Below are positions 20,408 through 64,000 of a DNA stretch of 64,000 bases, in pieces. The DNA lies in the NCBI GenBank assembly GCA_027886175.1, contig JAJNNQ010000133.1:46001-110000 (forward strand). Direction: 5' to 3'. Each line of letters starts with the position of its first letter. The stretch's first letter is position 1. Source of the stretch: Phylloscopus collybita. Taxonomy: Eukaryota; Chordata; Aves; Passeriformes; Phylloscopidae. Below the pieces are notes generated by a model that worked only from the letters and a program-made list of their open reading frames with translations, had not been told where the DNA came from and ran no database searches. The translations under genes and the position numbers were made by a program.

Positions 20408-20996
20408 AGAAGGGAACGGGGACAGGGCTCCCCCAGGGAACGCCGCGCTGCCGGGCCCGGCCCGGATGCCCTCGGCTCTGAACCCCCCTCGGAGCCCCCC
20501 TTGGCTGCTCCCCCTCCCCTCAGGGAGGGGCAGAGGCAGCCCCCGGGGGTCCCCCCCTCACCCCCTGCCTTGGTGGGGTGGGGGGGGCTCCGGTGCCCCC
20601 TCCCCACCCCAGCAGCTCTCACTGCGCACACTGGGAGCCCCTCACCCCGAGGCTCCCCACACTGGGAGCCCCCCCCAGGCTCCCCACACTGCTGGGCTGG
20701 GAAGGAAGGGGAGGGGTCCCAGTGGGGTGCTGGGGGGGGGTCACAGCCCCCCCTGCCCCGCTGCAGCCCCCCCTGAGAGGGGTTCAGTCCAGCCCCGTGT
20801 CCGTGCCCCCCGCAGGGACTCGATACACTCCTCCCCGGCCGCGCCCCCGTGTTTGTGTGACCCCCCCTTCCCCTCTCCCTTCCCTGCCTGAAGCCCCCGG
20901 GAGCCAGAGCTGGGACCACCCCCCCCCCCCGCCCCCCCCTCCCGGCTCCTCACAGCTCTCGGGCACTTCTGTACAAACAACAACAAAAAAATGCAA

Positions 20997-21002
20997 AATA
21001 AA
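20997..21002 (+). terminator. CS: CS poly(A) signal AATAAA
   Basis: A canonical AATAAA lies 590 bp after the CS stop, in a locally A/T-rich patch (acaacaaaaaaatgcaaaat), followed by tgttttt. It ends the CS 3' UTR. Confidence 0.85.
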
Positions 21003-21219
21003 TGTTTTTATTAACAAACCCCCAGCCTCCCCCCCTTCCCTTCCCTTCCCTGGGCAGGGTTTAGGGAGGTGGGGCCACCCGGGGGTCCTGCTGGGACCCC
21101 TCAACCAGCCTGGTTTGGGTCTGGGGTGGGGGGGGTCCTAGCATGCAACCCCCCCCTCAAAATCCCCCCTCCTGCGGCTGAATGAGGACCAGGAGGCTGC
21201 TGACCCTTGGAAAATTCTC

Positions 21220-21225
21220 TTTATT
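21220..21225 (-). terminator. COQ10A: Candidate COQ10A poly(A) signal (AATAAA on minus strand)
   Basis: TTTATT on the plus strand reads AATAAA on the minus strand. It lies about 1.17 kb downstream of the COQ10A stop codon. Another TTTATT is at about 21543. If this one is used, the COQ10A 3' UTR crosses the A-rich array and ends about 220 bp from the CS poly(A) signal, so the two genes converge closely. Confidence 0.5.
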
Positions 21226-21744
21226 GGCCTGACAAAGCCCCTCCTCCCTCGGGCAGCACGGCCGGGGGGGCTCAGGGAGCCCCTCACCCCCTCCCGGGGG
21301 GGGGCTCTGTGGCCGAGACCCTCCCGTGCCCCCCTCCCCCCCACAGGTGAGGAACCGGGAGTGGGGCTGGGGGGCGGGGGGGGGTGGGGTTGGGACCGTG
21401 GGGGTCCCTGCAGAGGGTGCTGGGGGTGGGGGGCGGCAGGGGGGGGGCAGCAGGAGCCGCCCCCTCCCCACCCTGTGCGTGTGGCTTGTGCAAAGTGTGC
21501 GATGGGGGGCTCGGGGGGCTCCTCCCTGCGCCGGCTCCTTCCCTTTATTTTTTTTTTTCCTGGAAGAGCTGGGGAGGAAGCGGGGGGGGGGGGTGGGGGG
21601 GGGTCCCAGCAGTTTCCCCCCTCCCCCCTTGTCCTGATAAGCAGCCCCCTCCTCTTCCTCCCGGAGAACGGCGGGGCCCAGGCACCGGAGCTGCCCCCGC
21701 CAGGGCCCTCGGGCCTGGCTGAGGAATTGGAAAAGGAACGGAAA

Positions 21745-22145
21745 AAAAGGGGTTTAAAAAAAAAAAAAAAAAAAGGGTTAAATAAAAAGGGTTAAAAAAA
21801 AATAAAAAGGGTTAAATAAAAATAAAAAGGGTTAAAAAAAAGGGTAAAAAAAAAGGATTAAATAAAAAGGGTTAAATAAAAAGGGTTAAAAAAAAGAAAA
21901 AAGGTTAAATAAAAAGGGTTAAAAAAAAGGGTTAAAAAAAAGAAAAAGGGTTAAATAAAAAGGGTTAAAAAAAAGAAAAAGGGTTAAATAAAAGGGTTAA
22001 AAAAAAGAGGGTTAAATAAAAAGGGTTAAAAAAAAGAAAAAGGGTTAAATAAAAAGGGTTAAAAAAAAAAAGGGTAAAAAAAAAATAGAAGAAGAAGAAA
22101 ATGAAACCCAACCAAAAAAAAAAAAAAAAAAACAACCAAAAAAAA
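21745..22145. repeat. A-rich tandem array with GGGTTA once per unit
   Basis: Units of 12-18 bp, 'aaaaagggttaaataaaaag' and 'gggttaaaaaaaagaaaa', repeat about 20 times and then pass into plain A-rich sequence up to about 22145. It lies in the presumed COQ10A 3' UTR, where it would be transcribed as a T-rich tract. GGGTTA is a rotation of the telomere hexamer, but it is never itself tandem here. Confidence 0.9.
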
Positions 22146-22391
22146 CCCCAAAACCCCAACAAACTAAAACGAAACTTAAAACCCCAAATCAGCTGCAAAA
22201 AACCAGCGCCGGGGGGGACGCAGCTCCCAGCACCGCGGGGGGCTCACGGCAGCCCCGGGGCGGGGGCGTTGAGGCAACAGCAGCGGAAACGCACTTTGAA
22301 TAAATATCATTTTGGGGGTGGGGAGAGGTGCTGGGAGGGGCGGGGGGCTGGGCACAGTCCGGGCTGGGGGCTCTGCCCGGCCCAGCCCCCC

Positions 22392-25300
22392 TCACGTCTG
22401 GTGCACCTCGTGGAACATCAGCTCCCGGGGGATGCGAGTCTCGGGCCCGAAGTTCTTGGCCGCCCGGCGCTCGAAGGCGGCCACCATCTGCTTGACCACC
22501 TCGTCGAAGAAGACGGTGGCCAGCTGGGAGTGCAGCAGGGAGCGGAACTCGAAGGAGATCTGAGGAGGAGGAGGAGGAGGAGGAAGAGCAGGTGAGTCCC
22601 CCCCGCAATGCCGGCAGGTGAGCCCCGCCCTTCCCTCCCGGGGGCGCGGTCGTACCGAGAAATCCACGGTGCTGGTGCGGGGGTAGCCGGGGATGCCGGG
22701 GCTGAAGCGCCAGTTGGTCTCCAGGTGGTTGAAGAGGCGCCCGTCGGTGCAGACGGCCTGGGGAGGGCAGGAGCAGCGCTCAGGGAGGCACCGGGATCAC
22801 GGAACCTTCCCGGGAATCCAGCCTGGGATCCCCGGAGTGCCACACCCAGCCCTTCCCTGGACACTTCCAGGGATGGGGACTCCAAACGTCCCCTGAGCGG
22901 TTCGAATGCCTGAGCAGCTTTTCCATGAGGAAATTCCAACCTGAACCTCCCCTGGGAATAACCTGAGGCTGTTTTCCCTTCTCCTGTGGTTCCCTGGGAG
23001 CAGAGCCCCCACCCGGCTCTGCTCTCCCCTCAGGGAGCTGTGGGGTGAAAATTCCCCTCTGAGCCTCCTTTTCTCCAGGCGGTTCCAAAGCCTGACCACC
23101 TTTCCATGGAGAAATCCCCCCTGATGTCCATCCTGAGCCTCTCCTGGAGGAATTGGGGGCTGTTCCTTCTCACCCTGCTGTTCCCTGGGAGCAGAGCCCA
23201 ACCCCACCCGGTTCCACTCTCCCCTCAGGGAGTTTTGGGGTGAAAAGGGCATTAGGGTTGGGTTAGGGTCAGGATTGGGGCTGGGGCTGGGATCAGATTT
23301 GGGGTTGGGGTCAGAATTGGGGTCCCGAGCCTCCTTTTCTCCAGGCTGAGCCCCTTTCCCAGCTCCCTCAGGACTTTTCCAGCCCCTTCTCCTGCTGTCC
23401 CAGCCCCACCCCCGGTGTCCCCGCTCACCTTGACCAGGTGTGGCCGCACCAGGGTGACGATGGAGGTGTAACGCTCCAGCACGGGCGGGAACCCCACCTC
23501 CAGCTGGGCCTTGATGTGCCCCGAGCGCCGTGACACCACCACGGACTTCTTGCACCAGGGCACAAAGTTCTTGTAATCCTCCACGTTGGCCACCACGTCG
23601 TACATCTCCTGCATGGAGTAGCTGCAGGCAGGGACGGGCTCGGGGTCAGGATTGGGATTGGGGCTGGGGTTGGGGTTGGGGTCAGGGTTGGGGTTTTGAC
23701 CAAGGTTGGGGTCAGAATTGTGGTTGGGGTCATGATTGGGGTTGGGGTCAGGATTGGGGCTGGGGCTGGGGTCAGGATTGGGGCTGGGGTCAGGATTAGG
23801 GCTGGGATCAGGATTGGAGCTGGGGTTGGAACTGCGCTTAAGGTCAGGGTTGTGGAGCCAGGGCTGGGGTTTTGAACAGGGGTTGAGGCTGGGATTGGGG
23901 CTGGGGTTGGAGCTGGGTGGGTTAAGATCAAGGTTGAGGCCAGGGTTGGGGCTGGGGTTGGGGTCAGGGCAGGGATTTTGGGTGGACTTGGAACTAGGGT
24001 TGGAGCTGGGGCTGGGGTTGTGGCCGGGGTTGGAGCTGGGGTCGAGTCAGGGCCAGGGCTGAGGTCAGGGTCAGGACGGTGCTCAGGGCCAGGGCTGGGG
24101 CCGGGGCTGGGACTGGAGCTGGGACTGGGGTCAGTCAGGTCAGGGTCAGGACTGGGCTGGGCTCAGGGCTGGGCTGGGGTCGGGACTGGGCTGGGCTCAG
24201 GACTGGGCTCAGGTCAGGCTCAGGGCTGGGCTCAGATCAGGCTCAGGACTGGGCTGGGCTCAGGACGGTGCTCAGGCTCAGGGCTGGGCTCAGGGCTGGG
24301 CTCAGGACTGGGCTCAGGCTCAGGGCTTGGCTCAGGCTCAGGCTCAGGGCTGGGCTCAGGACTGGGCTCAGATCAGGCTCAGGACTGCAGTCAGGCTCAG
24401 GGCTGGGCTCAGGTCAGGCTCAGGGCTGGGCTCAGGTCAGGCTCAGGCTCAGCCCCAGCCCAGGCTCAGGCAGCACGCACCCGATGATGCGCCGCTCCGA
24501 GTACTCCTTGCGCTTGTTGGTGAGGCTGAGGAAGGCCCGGCTGGGCTGCGCTCGGGGCTCCCAGCCCGCGGGGCCCGGCCGGCCCTGCCGGGAGAGCCGG
24601 AGCCCGCACGGGGCCGTGTGCCTGCGGGGGGGACACGGGCGGCACCGGCGTCACCGGGATGCGCCCCTGGTGCCTTTGGGGCCCTTCCAGAGCTTCCCAA
24701 ATCCCTCCAGAGCACCCAGGGTTCCCTTTCAGAACCTCACAGGCCCCTCCAGGCCGTCCCAAGCCCCTTCCCACCCGGCTTGGGGCCCTTCCCGACCAAC
24801 TCAGTGCCCTTCCCGTCCTTCCCTGCTCCTTTCTGGACTGGCCCAGGTCCCTTCCCAACCACACCAGGTCCCTTCCTGACCATCCCAAGCCCTCTCCAGA
24901 CCTCTCCAGGTCCCTTCCTGACCACCCCAAGCCCTCTCCAGGACCCTTCCTGACCATCCCAAGCCCTTCCAGACCTCTCCAGGTCCCTTCCTGACCATCC
25001 CAAGCCCTCTCCAGACCTCTCCAGGTCCCTTCCTGACCATCCCAAGCCCTCTCCAGACCTCTCCAGGTCCCTTCCAGACCTCTCCAGGTCCTTTCCTGAC
25101 CATCCCAAGCCCTCTCCAGACCTCTCCAGGTCCCTTCCAGACCAGCCCAGGCTCTTTCCAGACTGTCCCAGGCCCCTTCCTGAATTTCCAGGTCCCTCCC
25201 AGACAAGCCTGGCTCCCTTTCAGACCAGTCCCTGTCCCTTCCTGGCTGCTCCAGGGGCCTCCAGAGCCCTCCCAGGATGGAAAATCTCTCCTGGGGGCTC

Positions 25301-26104
25301 TGGGCCGGTGCCCAGGGCCGGGCAGGTGCCGGTGCTGATGCCAGGGCTGCTGTTGGCAGGAGGAGGAGCAAAGCCAGGAAATCCGACCTTGGGGACACCT
25401 AATCCCGGCGGGGACAAGTGCCCCGGGCCCCCCCGGCCCCGTCCCATCCCTCCGGTGTCGCTCCAGCGGGGACAACAGAGGGGACAACCCCGGGAATTGT
25501 CACCCCCGGAGTCACCGGGGGCGGTCAGGTCCCCGGCCCCACGTCACTGTCCCCGTGTCGCTGTCCCCGAGCAGAGGTCACTGCCGTGGGGACGCGGCCG
25601 GGTGGCCTCGGGACTGTCCCCCGGCCCCGGGCACGGTGACACCGGCGCCGGAGCCCCGGCGGGGCTCGGGTCCCTGGCGACCCCACGGCCCGGGGCCCCA
25701 CGTGGGGCTCGCTCCAAGGTCAGACACCTCCAACGAGTGTTCCCCACCCAGGGGCCTTCTACGGGAACCGGGACAGCGGCACGGCCGGGACCGCCGAGCC
25801 CGCAGCCCCGGGATCCCCGGCCCGGCCCCGCCAGGACCCTCCGGGCTCCCCAGGGTGCCCCCGGACCACCCCGCCCCGCGGGCCCGGGAGCGCGGGCAGG
25901 CCTGGAGGAGCCCCCGCAGCACGATCGCCTCCCGGGGCCCGCCCCGGTGCCCCCGGGGCCGGTGTGACCTCCGGGCCCCGCCCGCCGGGGGCCGCCACCC
26001 CGCGGGGCCGCCGCCGCCGCTCACCTGCCGGGCGGGGCCGCCGCGGCCCGCAGGCGCTGCCGCGCCCCGAGCTGCAGGGCGCCGCGGAGCCGCCGGGCCG
26101 CCAT
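22392..26104 (-). CDS. COQ10A: COQ10A, coenzyme Q-binding START-domain protein (complete, 5 exons)
   Basis: Mitochondrial START/polyketide-cyclase-like protein that binds coenzyme Q and is needed for its efficient use in respiration. Minus-strand exons in coding order: 26104-26025, 24621-24481, 23621-23429, 22757-22656, 22559-22392 (stop 22394-22392); 227 residues (human isoform about 247). Exons 1-2 give a basic, Arg/Ala-rich N-terminus fitting a mitochondrial targeting peptide. The domain starts at [24 protein letters not shown] and includes [26 protein letters not shown] and [21 protein letters not shown]. The end is [13 protein letters not shown], as in the family. All four junctions keep phase. 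It is head-to-head with ANKRD52 and tail-to-tail with CS. The N-terminal 70 residues are poorly conserved in general, so the ATG is a little less certain than the rest. Confidence 0.95.
22560..22655 (-). other. COQ10A: COQ10A intron 4, 96 nt, stop-free and in frame
   Basis: The intron has a GT donor (minus strand, at 22655-22654) and an AG acceptor preceded by a (CTC)n tract. Its 96 nt are a multiple of three and contain no stop codon in the coding frame, so retention would insert 32 residues, partly polyproline, in the START domain. Confidence 0.85.
22797..23410 (-). mobile_element. CR1 LINE fragment in COQ10A intron 3, broken by a G-rich array
   Basis: On the minus strand the order is the CR1 3' region: 'ggagaaaaggaggctc', 'ttttcaccccacaactccct'-like, 'gggaacagcagggtgagaag', 'ggctcaggatggacatcagg' and 'ggtcaggctttggaa' blocks, ending in the 3' tail. 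It has the same internal tandem duplication as the copies at 33695 and 54285. Between about 23243 and 23329 an 87-bp piece of the 'ggggtcaggattggggctgg' array interrupts it. Confidence 0.8.
23636..24475. repeat. G-rich minisatellite, COQ10A intron 2
   Basis: The first half is the same 'ggggtcaggattggggctgg' family as CS intron 9. The second half shifts to 'gggctgggctcaggactggg' and 'caggtcaggctcagggctgg'. It fills the intron between the exon 3 acceptor (23622) and the exon 2 donor (24480). Confidence 0.9.
24690..25230. repeat. ~42-bp minisatellite, COQ10A intron 1
   Basis: Units contain 'ctctccagacctctccaggt' and 'cccttcctgaccatcccaag'. About twelve copies, the best between 24880 and 25140. 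Degenerate copies fade out on both sides. Confidence 0.9.
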
Positions 26105-26185
26105 GACCGGGCCGGGACCGGGGCCGGGCCGGAACCGGGACCGGGCCGGGACGCGGCGCCGCCGCCGCCCTGACCTCTCACCCCG

Positions 26186-26193
26186 TGACGTCA
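26186..26193 (+). promoter_or_regulatory. CRE palindrome TGACGTCA near COQ10A
   Basis: An exact TGACGTCA, 82 bp upstream of the COQ10A start codon. It matches the CREB/ATF consensus. It is the fourth such palindrome in the window; the other three are in the CS promoter. Confidence 0.65.
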
Positions 26194-26261
26194 CCGCGTC
26201 GCCATAGCGCTGGGTACGTCACGAGGCGGGGCGAGGCGACGCCCCCCCGAGCGAGGAACGG

Positions 26262-26308
26262 CGGGAGTTGTAGTCGGGCGCTGCGCGGGGCACGATGGGA
26301 AATGTAGT
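26262..26308. promoter_or_regulatory. Two ZNF143/THAP11-type motifs
   Basis: CGGGAGTTGTAGT (26262-26274) and TGGGAAATGTAGT (26296-26308) both fit the reverse of the ACTACAnnTCCCA element bound by ZNF143 and THAP11. They lie 34 bp apart, start to start, on the same strand. This motif is common in bidirectional CpG promoters. Family knowledge is from memory. Binding is inferred. Confidence 0.7.
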
Positions 26309-26559
26309 CCGGGCCGGGACTGCGGCTGCCCCGGGACCGAGATCCAACCGGGACCAACCGAGACCAACCGGGACTACCCCGCCCGGGGCTGCCGGGGGTG
26401 GGCTCAGGCCCAGGGGGCGCCGGCCCTGCCTCCCCGTGCCCCGGTCGATCGGTCCGGAGAACCTCCGGTGCCGTGTCCCGGTAACGGCCCCGCTCCGAAC
26501 TGAGCAGAGGAGCCGAGAGACCGGGAATTCACCGGGGGTGCCGGAATTGTGTGGCCCAG

Positions 26560-26715
26560 TGCAGCCCCGGGTCTCCCAGTGCCTCCCAGTCCAAGCCCAG
26601 TTCAGCCCATTGCCACCCAGTCCCACCCAGCACAGCCCAGTCCAGTCCAGTTCATCCCAGTCCAGCCCAGCACGATCCAGTTCAGCCAGCACAGCGCAGG
26701 GAATCCCCAGTTCCC
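26560..26715. repeat. 'cccagtncag' short tandem repeat
   Basis: Degenerate 10-bp units ('cccagtccagtccagttcat' type) run for about 150 bp between the COQ10A promoter and the next repeat block. Confidence 0.75.
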
Positions 26716-26814
26716 AGCCCGAGCACAATTCCCGAGCTGGGAATGCCGGCCCCGCACCGCTGGAGCCGCAGAGCTGCAGCCGGGCCCAGGATCCCCCCGA
26801 GCCCCGGGACCCTC

Positions 26815-27490
26815 GCCCGTCGGTCACGGGATGGGTTTGGATCGGCTCAGGGACCCCCGGGACCACCGACAGCTGCCTGGGGATGGGGTTCCCACCGGCC
26901 AGACCCCACCGAGAGGGATGGAAGTGGCACACGGGGACCCCCGGGACCCTGTCCCGTCACCCCAGCACTCTCTGAGCTGGGGGAGCCGCTGTCCCGGGAG
27001 CCCCCCGGGGTTACCGACAGCTGCTGGTGGCCGTGATTCCCACCGGGGAGATCCCAGCGCGGCTCAGAGCAGCCACCCCCGGGACCCTCTCCCACCGCCC
27101 CAGCTCTCAGTGGTCCCGGGGGTCCCTGCCCAACAACTCCCCCAGCCCAAAAAGGGCGCTGGGACAGCGGGAGAGGGTCCCGGGGGTCTCCGTGTGCTGT
27201 TGTGCGGGATCTGTCAGGAATCCTGTCCTTGGGTGGCTGCCGGTGACCCCGTGGCTCCCACCTGGCGGCTCCTCCACCCCAAAAAAGCGCTGGAATGGCG
27301 GCAGAGGGTCCCGGGGGTCACTCATTGCCACCTCCATCCCCCTCTGTAGGGTCTGTCCGCTCCAGGCGGTGCCGGGGGTCCCGGGACAGCGCTGTCCCCG
27401 GCCCAAAGTGTGGTGGGAGGGTGGCGGAGGGTCCCGGGGGTCTCCGTGCGCCACCTCCGTCCCTCTCCCTGAGGGGAACCCCGACCCCCG
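26815..27490. repeat. Imperfect ~70-90 bp tandem repeat upstream of ANKRD52
   Basis: Recurring blocks 'cccccgggaccctntccc', 'accgacagctgctgg' and 'gtcccgggggtctccgtg' define about eight diverged units. They end about 200 bp before the ANKRD52 start codon. Confidence 0.7.
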
Positions 27491-27698
27491 CTGACCCCCG
27501 GGCCCCTCCGCCGGCGGACCCCCGTCCCTCCGGGGCGATGCCGCTGCCGCCGGGCCGCCCCTCGCTGTCGGCGGCGGCGGCGCTCCGGGGCGGTGGGCGG
27601 CGCATCCCCGGCGCTCCATCCCCGCCCCGCAGCCGCCCGAGCGGAGCCGCCGCGGCCGGACCCGATGCCGGGAGCTGGGCGCTGAGGGCGGCCCCGAC

Positions 27699-62251
<34,553 letters not shown>

Positions 62252-64000
62252 AGCCCCCCACACACACCAAACTGAGGGTGAACCCCCCCCCCAACCCCCA
62301 ACCCCCATATCTTTATTCTATTTATTTAGAAAGTCTATAAATATAGGGCACTTTAAAGGAGAACAAGACTGGGCGGGCCTGTTTCGGGGCGGGGTGGGGA
62401 GGTGGGTTTGGGGGTTTTTTTGGGGGAGTTTTTTGGGTTGTGCTTGTCCCCGGTGGTGCTGGCGCCTTCCTGAGCCTCCCTCAGGAGCGTCCCTGCCTGG
62501 GCAGGCTTTGAGCTGGCAGCAGGCAGCGGGTGCTGCTGGAGTTTCACCCTGGGGATGATTGGAGCCTTCCTGGTGGTTTTTGTTTCCTTCCCAACGTTTT
62601 TGTTTCATTCCCAGCACTTCTGTTTCCTTCCCAACGTTTTTATTTCCTTCCCAACATTTTTGTTTCCTCCCCAGTGTTTTTATTTCCTTCCCAACATTTT
62701 TGTTTCCTCCCCAGTGTTTTTATTTCCTTCCCAACATTTTTGTTTCCTCCCCAGTGTTTTTATTTCCTTCCCAACATTTTTGTTTCCTTCCCAACGGTTT
62801 TGTTTCATTCTCAATGTTTTTATTTCCTTCCCAACGTTTTTATTTCCTTCCCAACATTTTTTGTTTCATTCCCAGCACTTTTGTTTCCTTCCCAACATTT
62901 TTGTTTCCTTTCCAACGTTTTTATTTCCTTCCCAACATTTTTGTTTCCTTTCCAACGTTTTTATTTCCTTCCCAACATTTTTATTTCCTTCCCAACGTTT
63001 TTGTTTCCTTCCCAAAATTTTTTTGTTCCTTCCCAATGTTTTTGTTTCTTTCCCAACACTTTTTGTTTCCTCCCCAGTGTTTTTATTTCCTTCCCAACAC
63101 TTTTTGTTTCCTTCCCAGCATTTTTTGTTCCCTTCCCCACATTTTTTGTTTCATTCCCAATGAATGAAGTTCTCTTCCCTTCCCCACATTTTTGTTCCCT
63201 TTCCCAGCCTTCCATTCCCTCCCCAGCCTTTCCTTCCTGCTGTTCTCATTTCTCCTCCCAAAAAAACCCCAGGAATTCCCATCCCCATTCCCACCCCTCC
63301 CCGTGCCCAGCCTGGGACGAGCACAACCCCAAACCCTCAGCAAAGGGTGGGGAATTTGGGGATTTATGTCCAGCCAGGGTGGGAACCTCTCCTCTCCTCG
63401 CCCCAAAGAAGAAACACTTGAAAAAAAAAACCACAAAAAAACCCAAAATCTACTGTACCTGGCACACTTAAAATTCCTTTGGCAGCTCATTCCTTGGGAA
63501 AACCAACACGGCTGCACCGCTGGAGCCTCCTCCCCACACCAGGCACTTTAGGGATTCTGTCGGGTTTTCATTTTTTTTAGGGTTTTTTTTTTTTGCTTTT
63601 CTTCCTCTCCTTTTGGCAATTTGATCCTAAAAACTCTAAAAACTGATTTTTTTTTCCCCCCACCCGTGGTTTGCGTGGCCGTTTTCCATGAGAGAGTCAG
63701 TGTTGGTTGCTTGCTTGGTCGATTGTTTCTTTTTTTTTTTTGTGGTTGTTGTTTTAAAAAAAAAAAAGAGAGAGAATTATTTATAGAGAAACGAGCATTT
63801 AACCTTTAAAAAAAAAAAACAACAAAAACCATTAAAAAAAAAAAAAAAAGAAGAAAATCAACGTTTTAGCCTTTACTAAGGAAACAAATGCACTTGCAAG
63901 TCCTTATTCACAAGTTGATTTTTTTGGGATGCAGCATCCTGGCAGATTTTGTGGATGTGAGTGGGATCGTTGTTGTTTTGGGGGTTTTTTGGGTTTTTTT
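62252..64000 (+). other. ANKRD52: Presumed ANKRD52 3' UTR (continues past the window)
   Basis: No further gene is seen after the ANKRD52 stop. The first ~100 bp (tattctatttatttagaaag, ctataaatatagggcacttt) look like a normal A/T-rich UTR. No AATAAA was found before the window end, so the poly(A) site is probably further on. A/T-rich homopolymer runs dominate from 63550. Confidence 0.6.
62575..63170. repeat. ANKRD52: 'tttccttcccaacatttttg' array in the ANKRD52 3' UTR
   Basis: About 27 units of 19-22 bp ('ttttatttccttcccaacat', 'gtttcctccccagtgttttt') repeat for nearly 600 bp. If it is in the mature mRNA, the UTR carries a long U/C-rich tandem tract. Confidence 0.93.

Larger units (their letters stand above)
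26105..27698. promoter_or_regulatory. Bidirectional promoter region, COQ10A / ANKRD52
   Basis: The two start codons point away from each other across 1.6 kb, with CpG-rich sequence at both ends (26000-26340 and 27480-27950). The COQ10A side holds a CRE and two ZNF143-type motifs. The middle is occupied by tandem repeats. Head-to-head orientation of these two genes is also the known human arrangement. Confidence 0.75.

Noticed and set aside
21745..22090. Interstitial telomere sequence (GGGTTA hexamers)
   Set aside because: GGGTTA occurs once per A-rich unit and is never tandem TTAGGG. The array looks like an A-rich minisatellite.

Overview
The window is vertebrate nuclear DNA, most likely from a bird microchromosome. 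It is GC-rich, has compact multi-exon genes with GT-AG introns, carries several CR1-type LINE 3' fragments, and is loaded with intronic minisatellites. It holds five genes in the order PAN2 (+, 3' part only), CNPY2 (+), CS (+), COQ10A (-), ANKRD52 (+). This is the vertebrate block found at human 12q13, read from the other strand. Exons were placed by translating the sequence, comparing it with the families from memory, and checking that every junction keeps the reading frame. All five models close without a frameshift.

Layout. 494-7649: last 19 coding exons of PAN2, the deadenylase nuclease. 7650-9520: PAN2 3' UTR, a GC-rich repeat stretch and the CNPY2 5' region. 9582-12499: CNPY2, an ER saposin-like protein ending in HDEL. 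13427-13707: CS promoter, with three palindromic CREs and an inverted repeat around a CCAAT box. 13857-20407: citrate synthase, 11 exons, complete. 20408-22391: the CS and COQ10A 3' ends converge over an A-rich array. 22392-26104: COQ10A on the minus strand, 5 exons, complete. 26105-27698: a head-to-head CpG-rich promoter region shared by COQ10A and ANKRD52. 27699-62251: ANKRD52, 29 coding exons, 1,071 residues, complete. 62252-64000: its presumed 3' UTR.

The genes do not form an operon or a single pathway. CS and COQ10A are both mitochondrial. PAN2 and ANKRD52 both touch microRNA-mediated silencing (deadenylation, and PP6-dependent Argonaute recycling). CNPY2 works in the ER. They share a conserved neighbourhood.

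The most unusual thing is in the introns. Most introns longer than about 300 bp hold a tandem array, and at least six junctions in four genes have copies of the exon edge or splice site at the far end of, or inside, the adjacent array. Several array families recur in neighbouring or separate introns. Intron 18 of ANKRD52 also carries rearranged, antiparallel endogenous-retrovirus LTR sequence that runs up to the 3' splice site of exon 19. I found no bacterial-type system, CRISPR array, tRNA or rRNA gene.
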